64,000 bases of DNA from Aquicella siphonis (GCF_902459485.1 NZ_LR699119.1:248001-312000), one strand, 5' to 3'. Positions 28,065 to 37,819 are shown, counted from the stretch's first letter. Numbers and translations are program-made. Notes: generated by a model not told the origin, from the letters alone.

Positions 28065-29402
28065 TTACTTATGCAGGGCTGGTCGTCTGGCTTTTTCAGC
28101 GGGAGGAGTCGCGGGGGATGGGGGATTTTCTGTGAAGGTAACACTGCCCCACATCAGGAAACACTCGGCCGCGCTTAGGGCTGGAACACTGTGCGCTGGA
28201 TGGGGAGCAGGATTTGTCGGATATTTTCGAGGCAGTTTGTATTCTTCTTCATTGATGGCATCGGTTAAACCCAAATACCTGGACACCGCCCGCGCTCCGG
28301 CGAGGATGGCTTGTTGCTGCAATTCCTCATTCGCGTCAAAATCTGTCATGGCGATCGGACTGTTAACGACAATGATTCTTTCGTGATTGTCCCTCAGCAG
28401 TTCATTCAGTCTGCTAAGCAGGAATCCATTGATGATGGCCTGACCAATGGCGAGAGGATTATAGCCGATGATGGGTGTTTTAGGGATGTCCGATGAGGGA
28501 TATAAAGCGAATGCGAGGGTGTGGGGATTTTTTACTCGCAAGTCAGGATCGAACCCGAAATCGGGTTTTTCAAAATCGGCAATTTCAGCAAGGAATTTCA
28601 TGGATTCCTTATCATCTTCATGACGTTCAATCTCGCCGTCATTCAGGTAGCATCGGTAATCAAACAGCTTGAGCAGGCAATTATTCGTGATCCCGCCGTC
28701 AAAATTCAGCATGGCGAAAGGGTCATGGGTACTGTTGGGAATCACGCTGAATATCTTGTCTTCATCCTGTTTGAAGGTGACGCCGGGAAACAGAACGGGC
28801 ACAGCCATGGATGCGAGAATGACCGCCGCTACAGGCGCATCCGGCGTTGTCAGGTGACACCAGATTTTTTGTTCCGATCCGCCTTCGTTTCCTCTCATGA
28901 AGCACTCGGTTGTAACAATGAATAAATCCTTGCATCCCAGTTTTTTTAAGTCCCGGAACGTGAGGCGTTCAGGCGCGGGCAAGTCCAGAGGTTGTTTGAG
29001 GTCATTATTGATACGGTCTGTTTCTTCTTTCAGGAATTGTAACAATTCCTGCGTGATTTCTCGGCCTTCAGAAACAGCCCGGTGCTTGAAAAAATTATAA
29101 ATGATCTTGCTCTTGCTGCTTCTGTCCAGAAATTTCTTAAAATCCAGGGTGGCGAGCTTTGTAAACATGCGTTCCGGATTGAGCCCCAGGCAAATCGCCA
29201 GGGCGGCAACGGAGCCTATGGATGATCCGGCGGCTCGCCGGATATGACTGAATGAAAATCCACGCACGCCTTCAATGCGTTTGAATGATCCTGCAAAGCA
29301 GATACCGGCTGCGCCTCCGCCGCTGACGACGATATTGACGATATGCGCGAGGTCTTGCGCCTGACGGAATTCAGAGGATTCGCTTAATTGACTGCTAAAC
29401 AT
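28065..29402 (-). CDS. Patatin-like phospholipase, effector candidate
   Basis: 445 residues. The full patatin catalytic set is present: oxyanion GGGAAG (28-33), nucleophile elbow AGSSIGS (Ser61) and NFDGGITNN (Asp235). No signal peptide; a Pro/Ala-rich, basic C-terminus (PPSPATPPAEKARRPALHK). Patatins of this size are frequent Dot/Icm substrates that cleave host phospholipids. The gene lies upstream of the Wip-like gene on the same strand, about 60 bp apart from its longest frame, so co-expression is possible. Confidence 0.82.
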   Translation of the reverse strand: MFSSQLSESSEFRQAQDLAHIVNIVVSGGGAAGICFAGSFKRIEGVRGFSFSHIRRAAGSSIGSVAALAICLGLNPERMFTKLATLDFKKFLDRSSKSKIIYNFFKHRAVSEGREITQELLQFLKEETDRINNDLKQPLDLPAPERLTFRDLKKLGCKDLFIVTTECFMRGNEGGSEQKIWCHLTTPDAPVAAVILASMAVPVLFPGVTFKQDEDKIFSVIPNSTHDPFAMLNFDGGITNNCLLKLFDYRCYLNDGEIERHEDDKESMKFLAEIADFEKPDFGFDPDLRVKNPHTLAFALYPSSDIPKTPIIGYNPLAIGQAIINGFLLSRLNELLRDNHERIIVVNSPIAMTDFDANEELQQQAILAGARAVSRYLGLTDAINEEEYKLPRKYPTNPAPHPAHSVPALSAAECFLMWGSVTFTENPPSPATPPAEKARRPALHK

Positions 29403-29573
29403 GGAAGTCTCATCGATGATCGAATCATTATTCTTGTTATGATAGTCGGCTAAAATTACCCGAATAAAATGGTTAATTCAACAATCAAAATCCCTCTGCA
29501 TCGGCGTTGTCCGGCTTGGAAGCAAAAAAGAGCCCTTTCCGGCAGGCGCGGCGCTCAGCCGGGTGACACGCGG

Positions 29574-29957
29574 TCACGCGGGATTTTGCGCAATAACATA
29601 GGTACCGCTTGCCGCGTCCGTTTGACTGTCAGAGCTGAAGTTCACCGGATTATTGGAGTCATTCGTGGTGCAGATCGCGGTACTGCCGGCATCAATATGT
29701 TTTGTATCGCCGCAATTATTAATGTTCACACCCGCCGGATTGGGTTGTGATGTGGCAGGCTTGGTAACCGTGATGGTAATGGTCAGCAAGTTTCCGGTGC
29801 CATTATTGATGGTGACGACATCGTTAGAATTCTTGGAAGACCAATCGGTTGGAGCGGAGGGAGTGATCACATTGGTGACAGAAGAGATTTGGGCATGGGC
29901 GGCTCCCATGGCCAGCATCAATAACATAACCTGTGACATCTTTATGAATTTATTCAT
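29574..29957 (-). CDS. Small secreted Asn/Thr-rich protein
   Basis: About 127 residues from the ATG at 29957, six bases after GGAG. Signal peptide KMSQVMLLMLAMGAAHA, then a beta-rich, Asn/Ser/Thr-rich mature chain with two Cys (NNCGDTKH and TAICTTND), which could form a disulphide. No family recognised. Exported protein. Confidence 0.6.
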   Translation of the reverse strand: MNKFIKMSQVMLLMLAMGAAHAQISSVTNVITPSAPTDWSSKNSNDVVTINNGTGNLLTITITVTKPATSQPNPAGVNINNCGDTKHIDAGSTAICTTNDSNNPVNFSSDSQTDAASGTYVIAQNPA

Positions 29958-30083
29958 AAAATTCTCCATGGCAGCGTTATCTTATAAGTTAATTATATCA
30001 TTAACAAGCAGCCTGGCGTGCTTATTTGAGGTGGATTGAGCCTCTGTTCTGCCGCCCGTACCGCGATTCACAGCCCGATTCCA

Positions 30084-30117
30084 CTTAATTGGAATTAAAA
30101 GGTGACTTGGGTATAAT
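30084..30117 (+). promoter_or_regulatory. Degenerate PmrA-like box and minus 10
   Basis: CTTAATTGGAATTAAA (30084-30099) has two TTAA half-sites, but six bases apart instead of seven. A perfect TATAAT lies at 30112-30117. The box is one base short of consensus, so regulation by PmrA is doubtful; the minus 10 is well supported. Confidence 0.35.
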
Positions 30118-30164
30118 CCCGGCCTTGATAAAACCTGCTAAAACTTGATAACGAGGCCGCCTTT

Positions 30165-31253
30165 ATGTCAGTTTCCAGACGAAACTTATCCCTTGCTGGT
30201 CAATACTCAATTGATTGTGTATCCAGAGATGGCAATACTTTTTCAATTCAGATAACCGATCTGAAAAATTCGGGTTTGATTGCCGACTTGCCTCTGGATC
30301 CAATGGATAACACGCTGGCAGCGGTGTTGGATGGGGATGCCGTTGAAAGGCTGGGTGAAGATGCCCAAACCGTGATGGAAACAATATCAAGTGTTTTGCA
30401 GGCACAGGTAGGGGCAAAAGAGTTTATTGTCATTCCGGCCGGAACAGATTTGCCGGAGTATGTTCCGGCGCAAGAGGCTGAATTTAAACGCCTGCGTCAG
30501 GCAAGCGGCGCTGATTTGAAAGAAAGTACCCGCAGGATACTGGATGAACATAAGGAACTGGCTGCCGAACTGGATTCAAACCATGAATTTGTCGTCGGCA
30601 TGACGGATATCACGAGACATTTGCGGCATGAAAATCCTTATGACGAGATACACGCGTTTCTGGAAGGGCACGCGGATTTCACGCCCGGAAAAATGAATGA
30701 GTATAAGAATGAAGAGATTCAGGGAAAAAAAGCCCGTTTCAATAACGGCCATGTCACGCCAATCGGATTGCTGGATTCCCGGGCCCGTCTTTGCGGAGTC
30801 ATCAGATGTCTGTCCATGGGAAAGCAATTCGGTTACCTGTCAGATGAAACCATGAACCAGGAATTAATTCCATTGGAAAAATTTCCCGGATCGACAGAGG
30901 AAGAACAGAGGACACATCGCGGCAGATTTTTATTGGCTTACCTGATGAACCGGGCGATTGTGCTTGCCGGCGGACACGAGCATTTTATCCTGATCGCAGC
31001 TTCAGGGCGTGAAGAAATTTATGATGCCATTGGTTTTCAGTCATTTCCGATCAAGGATCATGATTACGTTGTTACGATGAAGTTGGGAAAACCAGGGCCG
31101 CTGTTAACCTCCATTAAAGAAAAAATCCTCAACCCATTTTCAAACGCCGAGGCAATAGGCCGGCTGGGCATTACTCCGGCAGCGACAGAAAGGCCTGCAG
31201 AGAAAGTTGAAACGAGTCACCAATCCAGTCTGGTGTTTAACAGTTCTCAATAA
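30165..31253 (+). CDS. GNAT-like protein, effector candidate
   Basis: 362 residues. The central part (LLDSRARLCGVIRCLSMGKQ, YLSDETMNQELIPLE, RGRFLLAYLMNRAIVLAGGH, REEIYDAIGFQSFP) has the order of a GNAT acetyltransferase: substrate strands, acetyl-CoA helix, and a final YxxxGF turn. The canonical Q/RxxGxG/A loop is not evident, so activity is uncertain. No signal peptide. The tail is Ser/Thr/Glu-rich. Confidence 0.5.
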   Translation: MSVSRRNLSLAGQYSIDCVSRDGNTFSIQITDLKNSGLIADLPLDPMDNTLAAVLDGDAVERLGEDAQTVMETISSVLQAQVGAKEFIVIPAGTDLPEYVPAQEAEFKRLRQASGADLKESTRRILDEHKELAAELDSNHEFVVGMTDITRHLRHENPYDEIHAFLEGHADFTPGKMNEYKNEEIQGKKARFNNGHVTPIGLLDSRARLCGVIRCLSMGKQFGYLSDETMNQELIPLEKFPGSTEEEQRTHRGRFLLAYLMNRAIVLAGGHEHFILIAASGREEIYDAIGFQSFPIKDHDYVVTMKLGKPGPLLTSIKEKILNPFSNAEAIGRLGITPAATERPAEKVETSHQSSLVFNSSQ

Positions 31254-31361
31254 GAAGCCGGATGCTTGAGCGAGGACGGCGGCCATGCCATTCTCCCGTT
31301 CGGTTCTGGCTAAACTGTTTTATGACGGGTACAATATGTCTTTTTTCAGCAGGGAATGACT

Positions 31362-31742
31362 ATGCCGATACACTCAGGAACAAGATGGCTGCGATGTCTG
31401 TCGGTTTGTTTATTCATTCTGTCGCCGACGCTGGCGTCGGCGGGTCCCGGTCAGGCATTCGCCACAGTGCCATTTGAAAATATCAGTGTGAATCCCAATG
31501 GCGTGCTGCAGGCGGGATATGCGTTTGGGGATCATGCCATGATTTTCTGCTTTGAAAGCAATTTGCAAACGGTGGCCAATATTCAATGGTCTTACAAAGG
31601 GCAAAACAAAAATTCCACTCTGCCTGTTTTTCTGAAAACCAGGGAAGGATTTGATGGTCAATTCGCAGACGCGAACGGTACAATCAAGATCACCAATACG
31701 ACTGCCCGCACGTTAATTATGAATTGTCAATTTGGCTTTTAA
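31362..31742 (+). CDS. Small secreted protein, unknown
   Basis: About 126 residues from the ATG at 31362, eight bases after AGGG. The signal peptide CLSVCLFILSPTLASA is followed by a beta-rich mature domain with two Cys (IFCFES, MNCQFGF), probably disulphide-bonded. No family assignment. Confidence 0.6.
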   Translation: MPIHSGTRWLRCLSVCLFILSPTLASAGPGQAFATVPFENISVNPNGVLQAGYAFGDHAMIFCFESNLQTVANIQWSYKGQNKNSTLPVFLKTREGFDGQFADANGTIKITNTTARTLIMNCQFGF

Positions 31743-31806
31743 CATAGTCTTAAACCAGGAATCGTTTCCTAAACCTGCGCAAATCGGCTTATCGAAAGAT
31801 TTTAAG

Positions 31807-31839
31807 TTTAATATTTAATTAATCTTTCATCATTATAAT
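31807..31839 (+). promoter_or_regulatory. PmrA-box promoter upstream of the 31871 gene
   Basis: TTTAATATTTAATTAAT (31807-31823) matches the PmrA consensus in both TTAAT half-sites, with seven bases between the TTAA cores. TATAAT follows at 31834-31839, ten bases after the box, identical geometry to the site at 15104. Confidence 0.7.
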
Positions 31840-31870
31840 CATGCAAACAAAAACGAGATGAGAAGCAGGT

Positions 31871-32365
31871 ATGTTGTCGATTTTAATAATGAATGCGGAT
31901 GGGACCCGCCGAATAATGGAAGTGAATGAAAGTGATTCACCGGCGTCCATAAAAAAACCTGGCAGGCCTGTAGAGAGTCAGCATTCATCTGACCAAAATG
32001 TTACAGAGTTGTTTTATGCGGGGAGTCCGCAAAGATCGCACCTTGAACGGCTCATTGAGCTGGAAAATCGCCTGACCAGCTTGCTGGCTGATCAAAACAG
32101 GCAAAAAGGTAGCGGCTTTTTTTTCTATAACCGATGGCGGCTGACGGGCGCTCAGCAAAAACTGATTGAATCATGGAAGCAGCAATATATAGCCGTCGTT
32201 GCGGACGCAATGAAGCGCGCAAAGCCGACAGAAAAAATGCAAATTTCGCTAAGCGCCGCAAGAAGTCGTTTGATCAATATCGATCTCTATTTTGCAACCA
32301 CGAATCCGTCTTCCCGGGATAGCATGGACAGGTTATTAAGCCATCACCGCTACGGATGCAATTAA
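31871..32365 (+). CDS. Unknown small protein under a PmrA-like promoter, effector candidate
   Basis: 164 residues, no signal peptide, no recognised domain. The middle is helical (ERLIELENRLTSLLADQNRQ and SWKQQYIAVVADAMKRAKP). The leader contains AAACGAG and GAGAAG. The last four bases overlap the end of htpX on the opposite strand. PmrA-type control is the only functional hint. Confidence 0.55.
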   Translation: MLSILIMNADGTRRIMEVNESDSPASIKKPGRPVESQHSSDQNVTELFYAGSPQRSHLERLIELENRLTSLLADQNRQKGSGFFFYNRWRLTGAQQKLIESWKQQYIAVVADAMKRAKPTEKMQISLSAARSRLINIDLYFATTNPSSRDSMDRLLSHHRYGCN

Positions 32366-33255
32366 TTCCGTTTTTCCAGGGCTGCAATTCTCTTTTCAAG
32401 CGGAGGATGGCTTGAGAATAGTGCGAGCCAGCGATTGTGACCCGATATTTTCATGGCATTAAATGCCGGGGCGCGGTCATCCTCAGGCGTTTTGTCCATT
32501 AATTGCTGCAAGCGCTGCAAGGCTTTAATCATTTTATCCTTGCCGACATAGCGCGCAGAACCCGCATCGGCTCGAAATTCGCGATAGCGGGAAAACCACA
32601 TGACAATCATGGTGGCAAGTATGCCAAATAATAATTCAAATAAAATCGCAACGCCGTAGTAAACAAAGCCATCTTGCGCCTGTTCATCACTGTCTCTTCT
32701 GAAAAACTGTGTAACAAAAAACGCAGCGATGCGCGCGAAAAATATGACGAATGTGTTCACGACGCCTTGTATCAAGGTTAGTGTCACCATGTCGCCATTG
32801 GCGACATGAGAAATTTCATGTCCTAACACGCCTTCCATTTCTTCCTGATTCATGGTCTGAAGTAAACCCGTTGACACAGCCACCAGCGCCTTGTTTTTGT
32901 TCCAGCCTGTCGCGAAAGCGTTAGGCTCCGGGCTTTGATAAATGCCAACATCCGGCATGCCGATATTTCTTTGGTTCGCCAGTTTTCTGACTTCTGCCAC
33001 TAACCAGGATTCCGCGCTGTTGGCCGGCCTGTCTATCAATTGTATATTGAAAGCGTGAATGGCCATCCACTTGGAAATGAAGAGAGAAATAAACGAGCCC
33101 GTAAAACCGATGATCAGGGCGTAAATTAGCAGGGATTGGTAATTCAGGCCATACTGCGTAAGATAAGGCTGGACATTGAACAGGCTTAGTATGAAAGAAA
33201 TAACCAAAATGATGGCCAGGTTGGTGGCAAGAAATAAGGCTATTCGTTTGAACAC
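32362..33255 (-). CDS. htpX: Membrane zinc protease HtpX
   Basis: 297 residues, typical length. Two N-terminal membrane helices, then GHEISHVANGDMV (HExxH at about residue 146), two more helices, and SRYREFRADAGSARYVG carrying the third zinc ligand Glu. It degrades damaged inner-membrane proteins in the heat-shock and envelope-stress response. Convergent with the small gene at 31871, overlapping by four bases. Confidence 0.96.
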   Translation of the reverse strand: MFKRIALFLATNLAIILVISFILSLFNVQPYLTQYGLNYQSLLIYALIIGFTGSFISLFISKWMAIHAFNIQLIDRPANSAESWLVAEVRKLANQRNIGMPDVGIYQSPEPNAFATGWNKNKALVAVSTGLLQTMNQEEMEGVLGHEISHVANGDMVTLTLIQGVVNTFVIFFARIAAFFVTQFFRRDSDEQAQDGFVYYGVAILFELLFGILATMIVMWFSRYREFRADAGSARYVGKDKMIKALQRLQQLMDKTPEDDRAPAFNAMKISGHNRWLALFSSHPPLEKRIAALEKRN

Positions 33256-33369
33256 GGTCTATTCTCCTCTACATAATGACATTATATAACGGGCCGTCTG
33301 CGCATTCATTGGATAAGATCAGAATAAACAGATAGATACAATATGATATTTGATTTGTCAGGCGCAGAA

Positions 33370-34197
33370 TCAGGGTTTTTCGGCGCCTTGAGCAGAAATG
33401 CAGGCGTTTTTAAACTCGGCAGAAAACGCATCGATTTTTTTCTGATTCAGCACGGTATCATTTTTGCTGGTATGGGAAACAAACAGTTTGTTAAAGCAGG
33501 CCTGATATTTTCCCTGGTCTGGCATCTCCGATGCGTCAATGGTTTTACCCAAGTCAGCATAATCGAATTTAAGTTTGGATTGGTTGTCAACAATATAAAA
33601 TGCCTTTGCTGCGCAACAGACGGCGCAGGCGGCCAAATCATCATATGCGTTAAGATTCTGAATTTTACTATTGGAAAGGGCGATCAAATCATAAGGCGTG
33701 AGGTTGACGCTAAAGGTCAAATGATTATTTTTTTTCGTGACGTTTTGAATGCCGCCGTTGCAACGGTCGCCGCCGGCGATGGTTTGGATGCCCAACGTAT
33801 GGGAATCCAGTCTCTGAACCAGATATAGGTTGGTGAAATCACCGCTGCCGCCGCCATTATTTATGCTGTAAATCCAATATTGATTATTGCCGGCATTGAA
33901 GAATTTATAATAAGTGTAGCCTTGAGAGCCAGAGGGAATACTGGCGTCTTCCCAGTCATACCCGGTATATCCTTTCTTGCTGAGGTCGTTGTTGATGCTT
34001 TTAACAGCATATTTTTCCTGTGCCGCGCCGCAATGCCTGAGATCTATTTTTCTGTCGGGATTAGAAAAGCAGAGACTGTCAATGGGTTTGCCGGCATAAA
34101 GCAGGTCATTTGGAAACTGCGGATCAGCGGCGGCAAAGACAGGAGAGGATGTGAATGACAGGCTTAACAATAGAATGCGTAAATATGGCTTGGTCAT
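33370..34197 (-). CDS. Secreted Cys-containing protein, unknown
   Basis: About 275 residues. Signal peptide LRILLLSLSFTSSPVFAA. The mature chain has aromatic/Gly-rich strands (GYTGYDWED, YWIYSINNGGGSGDFTNLYLVQ) and a DDLAACAVCCAAKAF Cys cluster. No homology is recognised. Exported; role unknown. Confidence 0.6.
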   Translation of the reverse strand: MTKPYLRILLLSLSFTSSPVFAAADPQFPNDLLYAGKPIDSLCFSNPDRKIDLRHCGAAQEKYAVKSINNDLSKKGYTGYDWEDASIPSGSQGYTYYKFFNAGNNQYWIYSINNGGGSGDFTNLYLVQRLDSHTLGIQTIAGGDRCNGGIQNVTKKNNHLTFSVNLTPYDLIALSNSKIQNLNAYDDLAACAVCCAAKAFYIVDNQSKLKFDYADLGKTIDASEMPDQGKYQACFNKLFVSHTSKNDTVLNQKKIDAFSAEFKNACISAQGAEKP

Positions 34198-34325
34198 GGC
34201 TGGCAGGATTTCCTTTAACATGGGAATATAGTAGCGCTATGGCGCCGGAGAGTCCAGAATTCGGACGACGTCCTTGTTAAGAAGTACTTGATTGTCACTT
34301 CCTGGGAGAGTCCGCGAGCCGGATG

Positions 34326-35738
34326 TCAATAGACGCGGATATTTTGAAATTGCCAGGGATCTGATTTATCAAGGTGTTCAGGGAATAATTTTTCTCTATG
34401 GTTTAAGGGGTTCCAGTCTGTGTAATAGCCCGCTACTTTTCCCAAATACGGCCCGGCGATATTTAATATGTATTCGAAGTCAATTTCATCCGGATCGACA
34501 ATGCCTAGCTCGGGATGCTCCATGGCCCATATCATGCCTGACAAGGCGCCGATGGCAACCTGCAGGCTGGTGGCATTGTTGTAGGGGGCGAGTTTACGCG
34601 CTTCATGTATGGTCAGTTGAGAGCCAAACCAATAAGCGCCTTTCTGGTTGCCCATTAAAAGAACGCCTAATTCATCCATGCCGTCTGTGATTTCGTCAAA
34701 CATGACCCGCTGATGCTGTTGTTGTGTCCATTCTTTTCCGGCGAATTCATGCAATGACAGAACAGCGTCCTCACAAGGGTGATAGGCAAAGTGTACTGTC
34801 GGGCGGTATCGCAATAAATTGTTTTCTTTCAAGGTAAAGTAGTCCGCAATGGAAACAGACTCGGTATGCGTGATCAAAAAGGCATGAAAAGGACCGGAAA
34901 GCGGTGTCCAGGTGCGCACACGTGTTGAAGCGCCGGGACGTTTGAGGTAAATGGCGCACTGTGAACCTGTTTCGTGATGGTGTCCATCAGCGGGCCAGTG
35001 GCGTTCATGCGTGCCCCAGCCCAGTTCAACCGGCTGTGATGCCTCAGATATAAATCCGTCAATTGACCAGGTGTTGACAAATTCACCGGGGCGCTTTGCC
35101 TTGTCAGAAATTTGCGTGTCTCGCTCGGCAATGTGAATGACTTTAATCGAAAGATCTTGCGCGAGTTGCGCCCATTGGGATTGTGTTTGCGGGCGAACAA
35201 AACGATGTCCGGTATCGATGGCAATATTGATCAGTGCCCGTTTAAGAAAATGAGAGACCAGGCCGGGGTTGGCGCCATGGGTCACGACGGCGGTAGGCCG
35301 CGGCTCACCCGGATTTCTCAGTGCCAATACGGTTTCACGCATGGCATAGTTTGAGCGTGATGACGCGGGGAGGCTGCTGTCCACATATCCGCCTTCCCAA
35401 GGTTCAATACAGGTATCAAGATACAGGATATTGTGTCGCTGACAGTATTGGATCAGGGCTGCGCTGGACACATCGACCGATAGGTTCAGGATAAAATCAC
35501 CGTCTTGCGCGTAGCTGCCCAATAGACATTCATGATTTTCTCTGGTGACCGCATTGATAACCAGCTTGACCCCAAATTCACTGGCGATATCCTGGCCGTC
35601 ATCATTTTTGGTGATGATAATGATTTGTTTGGGCGAAACGCCGATATGGCGGAAAATAAGCGGTAATATGGCTTTTCCTATTGTGCCAAAACCAATAAGG
35701 ACGATTTTTTTATTAAAGGCGAGGTATTGCTTATACAT
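34326..35738 (-). CDS. hss: Homospermidine synthase
   Basis: 470 residues. It is collinear with bacterial homospermidine synthase: IVLIGFGTIGKAILPLIFRH Rossmann start, YLDTCIEPWEGGYVD, VVTHGANPGLVSHFLKRAL, HERHWPADGHHHETGSQCAIYLKRPG and MIWAMEHPELGIVDPDEIDFEYIL. It makes homospermidine from putrescine with NAD and is found in Legionella relatives. Single gene, followed downstream by the 33370 gene on the same strand. Confidence 0.94.
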   Translation of the reverse strand: MYKQYLAFNKKIVLIGFGTIGKAILPLIFRHIGVSPKQIIIITKNDDGQDIASEFGVKLVINAVTRENHECLLGSYAQDGDFILNLSVDVSSAALIQYCQRHNILYLDTCIEPWEGGYVDSSLPASSRSNYAMRETVLALRNPGEPRPTAVVTHGANPGLVSHFLKRALINIAIDTGHRFVRPQTQSQWAQLAQDLSIKVIHIAERDTQISDKAKRPGEFVNTWSIDGFISEASQPVELGWGTHERHWPADGHHHETGSQCAIYLKRPGASTRVRTWTPLSGPFHAFLITHTESVSIADYFTLKENNLLRYRPTVHFAYHPCEDAVLSLHEFAGKEWTQQQHQRVMFDEITDGMDELGVLLMGNQKGAYWFGSQLTIHEARKLAPYNNATSLQVAIGALSGMIWAMEHPELGIVDPDEIDFEYILNIAGPYLGKVAGYYTDWNPLNHREKLFPEHLDKSDPWQFQNIRVY

Positions 35739-35968
35739 ACATATACTTTTCCAGGAAAAACACGGAATGCTGTTTCTGAAAATTATCAGCAGCCAGGTTG
35801 ATTACAAAATCCTTTTAAATACATTAAAAATTAATGCATTTAAAAATAATTGGGGCCGTAATATAGCAAAAACAAACATGTCCTGCCAACAGGAAGGTAA
35901 GGGTTTTTACATAACATCCTCTTAATAATTGACAGGTAAAATACCGCAAAATTTGAAAACGCATAAAG

Positions 35969-35998
35969 CTTAATAAAATATTAAATCCAACGTATAAA
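35969..35998 (+). promoter_or_regulatory. PmrA-box-like promoter upstream of the 36012 gene
   Basis: CTTAATAAAATATTAAA (35969-35985) has TTAA half-sites seven bases apart. TATAAA at 35993-35998 is the likely minus 10, seven bases after the box rather than ten. Good but less perfect than the sites at 15104 and 31807. Confidence 0.5.
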
Positions 35999-36011
35999 CG
36001 AGGAAAGATCC

Positions 36012-37382
36012 ATGTTTAGATCAAGAGCGTCTCTATTTGGCCGCACTGGCTTGCACCGTTTCAGAACCGCTGGCGGTATCCTGCCCCGTTATTACTCGCA
36101 TTCTGCATCGGTCCATACATCATATTCCAGAAATAATATTTCTTATCGCAGCCATGAGAAAGAACCTGTGGAAGACACAATCCAGGATATCGAGTTTACT
36201 GATATCGCCAGAATTTGTATGAGTCAAAACAGTACGGCGCTGCAAACCTATACCCCGCCGCGAACCGCCATACAGCATTATCGGGCTCCGGTGAGAAGCC
36301 TGGCCTTGGTGAGAAGCTATCGCAAAGACGACCGTGATGACGAGAATGACGATAACAATGATGAACATGACCATACATCCCGCACCGGCCAATCCAGTGA
36401 GCGTGTTTCCTATGTTGCGAATCTGATCGGGATCCTGGCTGCCAGTCTTATGCTTTCAGCCTTGATGTATATAATCTACAAGGCCCATCTCGAGCCGCGC
36501 GAAAGAGAAATAATCGGAAATCGCATAGAAGGCCTGGATGATGAATATGAAAAATTACAAGATCAATGTCCAAATGGCAGCTTGAATAATGAAATCGTGT
36601 CTTGCGCAGAAAAGGTATATCTGAAAAAAGGCGCGCATGACAGGCAGGCATTTTTGCGTGAATTGGTTGTGGCAACGGCATTGAACGCGATTAGTCCCAC
36701 TTCACAGCCTGAATCCGGAATTTTTCATGAGCCGATTGCAGGAACCAATAAAGCCAGATACTACACCATGTCCGAGATCAAACCAAACAGTATGGATTTG
36801 GAAGATTTTATTCTCAAGGGAGACTGGCGGGAAAAGTTGGCTAAAAAGCCCATGATTGGGTTTGACACGGCGCTGGCCTTAACCGGCGTGATTGCCGGCC
36901 AGCAGGATTGCAAATTTGCCAATATGATCATTACCGAATATGAAGATCATTATGAAGTAGGCGTGATTGATTTTGAATTATCAGGCACCTCGTATTTTGG
37001 CAAGATTTTCAATCGCCATGAATATACAACTCATCTACCGTCTCTGGTGCATTATATTCGGGAGCTGCATGATCAGAATGATGAATTTAACCTGGTTAAA
37101 TTCAAATTATCCGGCGACCCCCGAGGCAGGGAATTTGTGCAATATGCTTTAAGCCATGCCATGAATGAAGAAAACGTCATCAACTTGTATCGTAAGATCG
37201 CAGAAACCGATTTCATTACGCCAAGCATAGCCAGACTTGAATCTTTGTATTCGGAAAACACGGGCCTGGTCACGCGAAGTGAAATCCGGGCGTGGAAAGC
37301 GGAATTAACCAGGTGGCAATCGGAAGCCTTGCGTTTTGTTCAAGAGTATGACGAGGAACATAGGTCTGCTTGCCGGGTCTAA
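36012..37382 (+). CDS. Kinase-like membrane protein with mitochondrial-presequence-like N-terminus, effector candidate
   Basis: 456 residues. The first 40 (FRSRASLFGRTGLHRFR, then ILPRYYSHSA) are Arg/Ser-rich without acids, the pattern of a cleavable mitochondrial presequence. A membrane helix at about 131-157 (ANLIGILAASLMLSALMYII) follows an acidic Asp/Asn stretch. The C-terminal half has QQDCKFANMII (Asp299, Lys301, Asn304) and GVIDFELSG (Asp320), the DxKxxN and DFx spacing of protein-kinase/phosphotransferase folds. The end is Glu/Asp-rich. Leader AAACGAGG. A host organelle kinase or pseudokinase is inferred. Confidence 0.55.
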   Translation: MFRSRASLFGRTGLHRFRTAGGILPRYYSHSASVHTSYSRNNISYRSHEKEPVEDTIQDIEFTDIARICMSQNSTALQTYTPPRTAIQHYRAPVRSLALVRSYRKDDRDDENDDNNDEHDHTSRTGQSSERVSYVANLIGILAASLMLSALMYIIYKAHLEPREREIIGNRIEGLDDEYEKLQDQCPNGSLNNEIVSCAEKVYLKKGAHDRQAFLRELVVATALNAISPTSQPESGIFHEPIAGTNKARYYTMSEIKPNSMDLEDFILKGDWREKLAKKPMIGFDTALALTGVIAGQQDCKFANMIITEYEDHYEVGVIDFELSGTSYFGKIFNRHEYTTHLPSLVHYIRELHDQNDEFNLVKFKLSGDPRGREFVQYALSHAMNEENVINLYRKIAETDFITPSIARLESLYSENTGLVTRSEIRAWKAELTRWQSEALRFVQEYDEEHRSACRV

Positions 37383-37573
37383 TGACAGGCTGGATTCAGT
37401 GTGTTGACATAAAGGATGAAGTGCATGAGCAGCGTATCCTGTCTGTTTATGTTCTTTACGCTGGATAGAAAATTGGCAATTTATGCGGGATCTGATAATA
37501 TACGAGTCTCGTGATTAACAGATCCCTTGATTGCAACGCATTGATTGTATTCTCTAATTGCCAGGAGATGACT

Positions 37574-37771
37574 ATGTTTAGAAAACCACAGTCCAGTGAA
37601 ATTTCATCCAGAGCGTCGGAAATACCAGAAGCTAAAAAAGCTTGTGAAAAAAAATCAGCCTATCTTGGGTTTGTTTTCACACAAGGCAATACTACAAAAG
37701 CCGGACCCAAGGAGAAGGGCGAACTTTCCGGAGAAAAAATCATCGTTTCAATTAATCAAAGACATGGCTGA
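37574..37771 (+). CDS. Small unknown protein
   Basis: 65 residues from the ATG at 37574, six bases after AGGAG. Basic, Ser/Lys-rich, ending IIVSINQRHG. No domain. A TGATAATATA minus 10 lies about 80 bp upstream. Plausible because of the ribosome site and promoter, otherwise unsupported. Confidence 0.4.
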   Translation: MFRKPQSSEISSRASEIPEAKKACEKKSAYLGFVFTQGNTTKAGPKEKGELSGEKIIVSINQRHG

Positions 37772-37819
37772 TTTTTCGGTTTTTCATGCCAATGCCTTGA
37801 TGAAAGATATTGTGCATGC

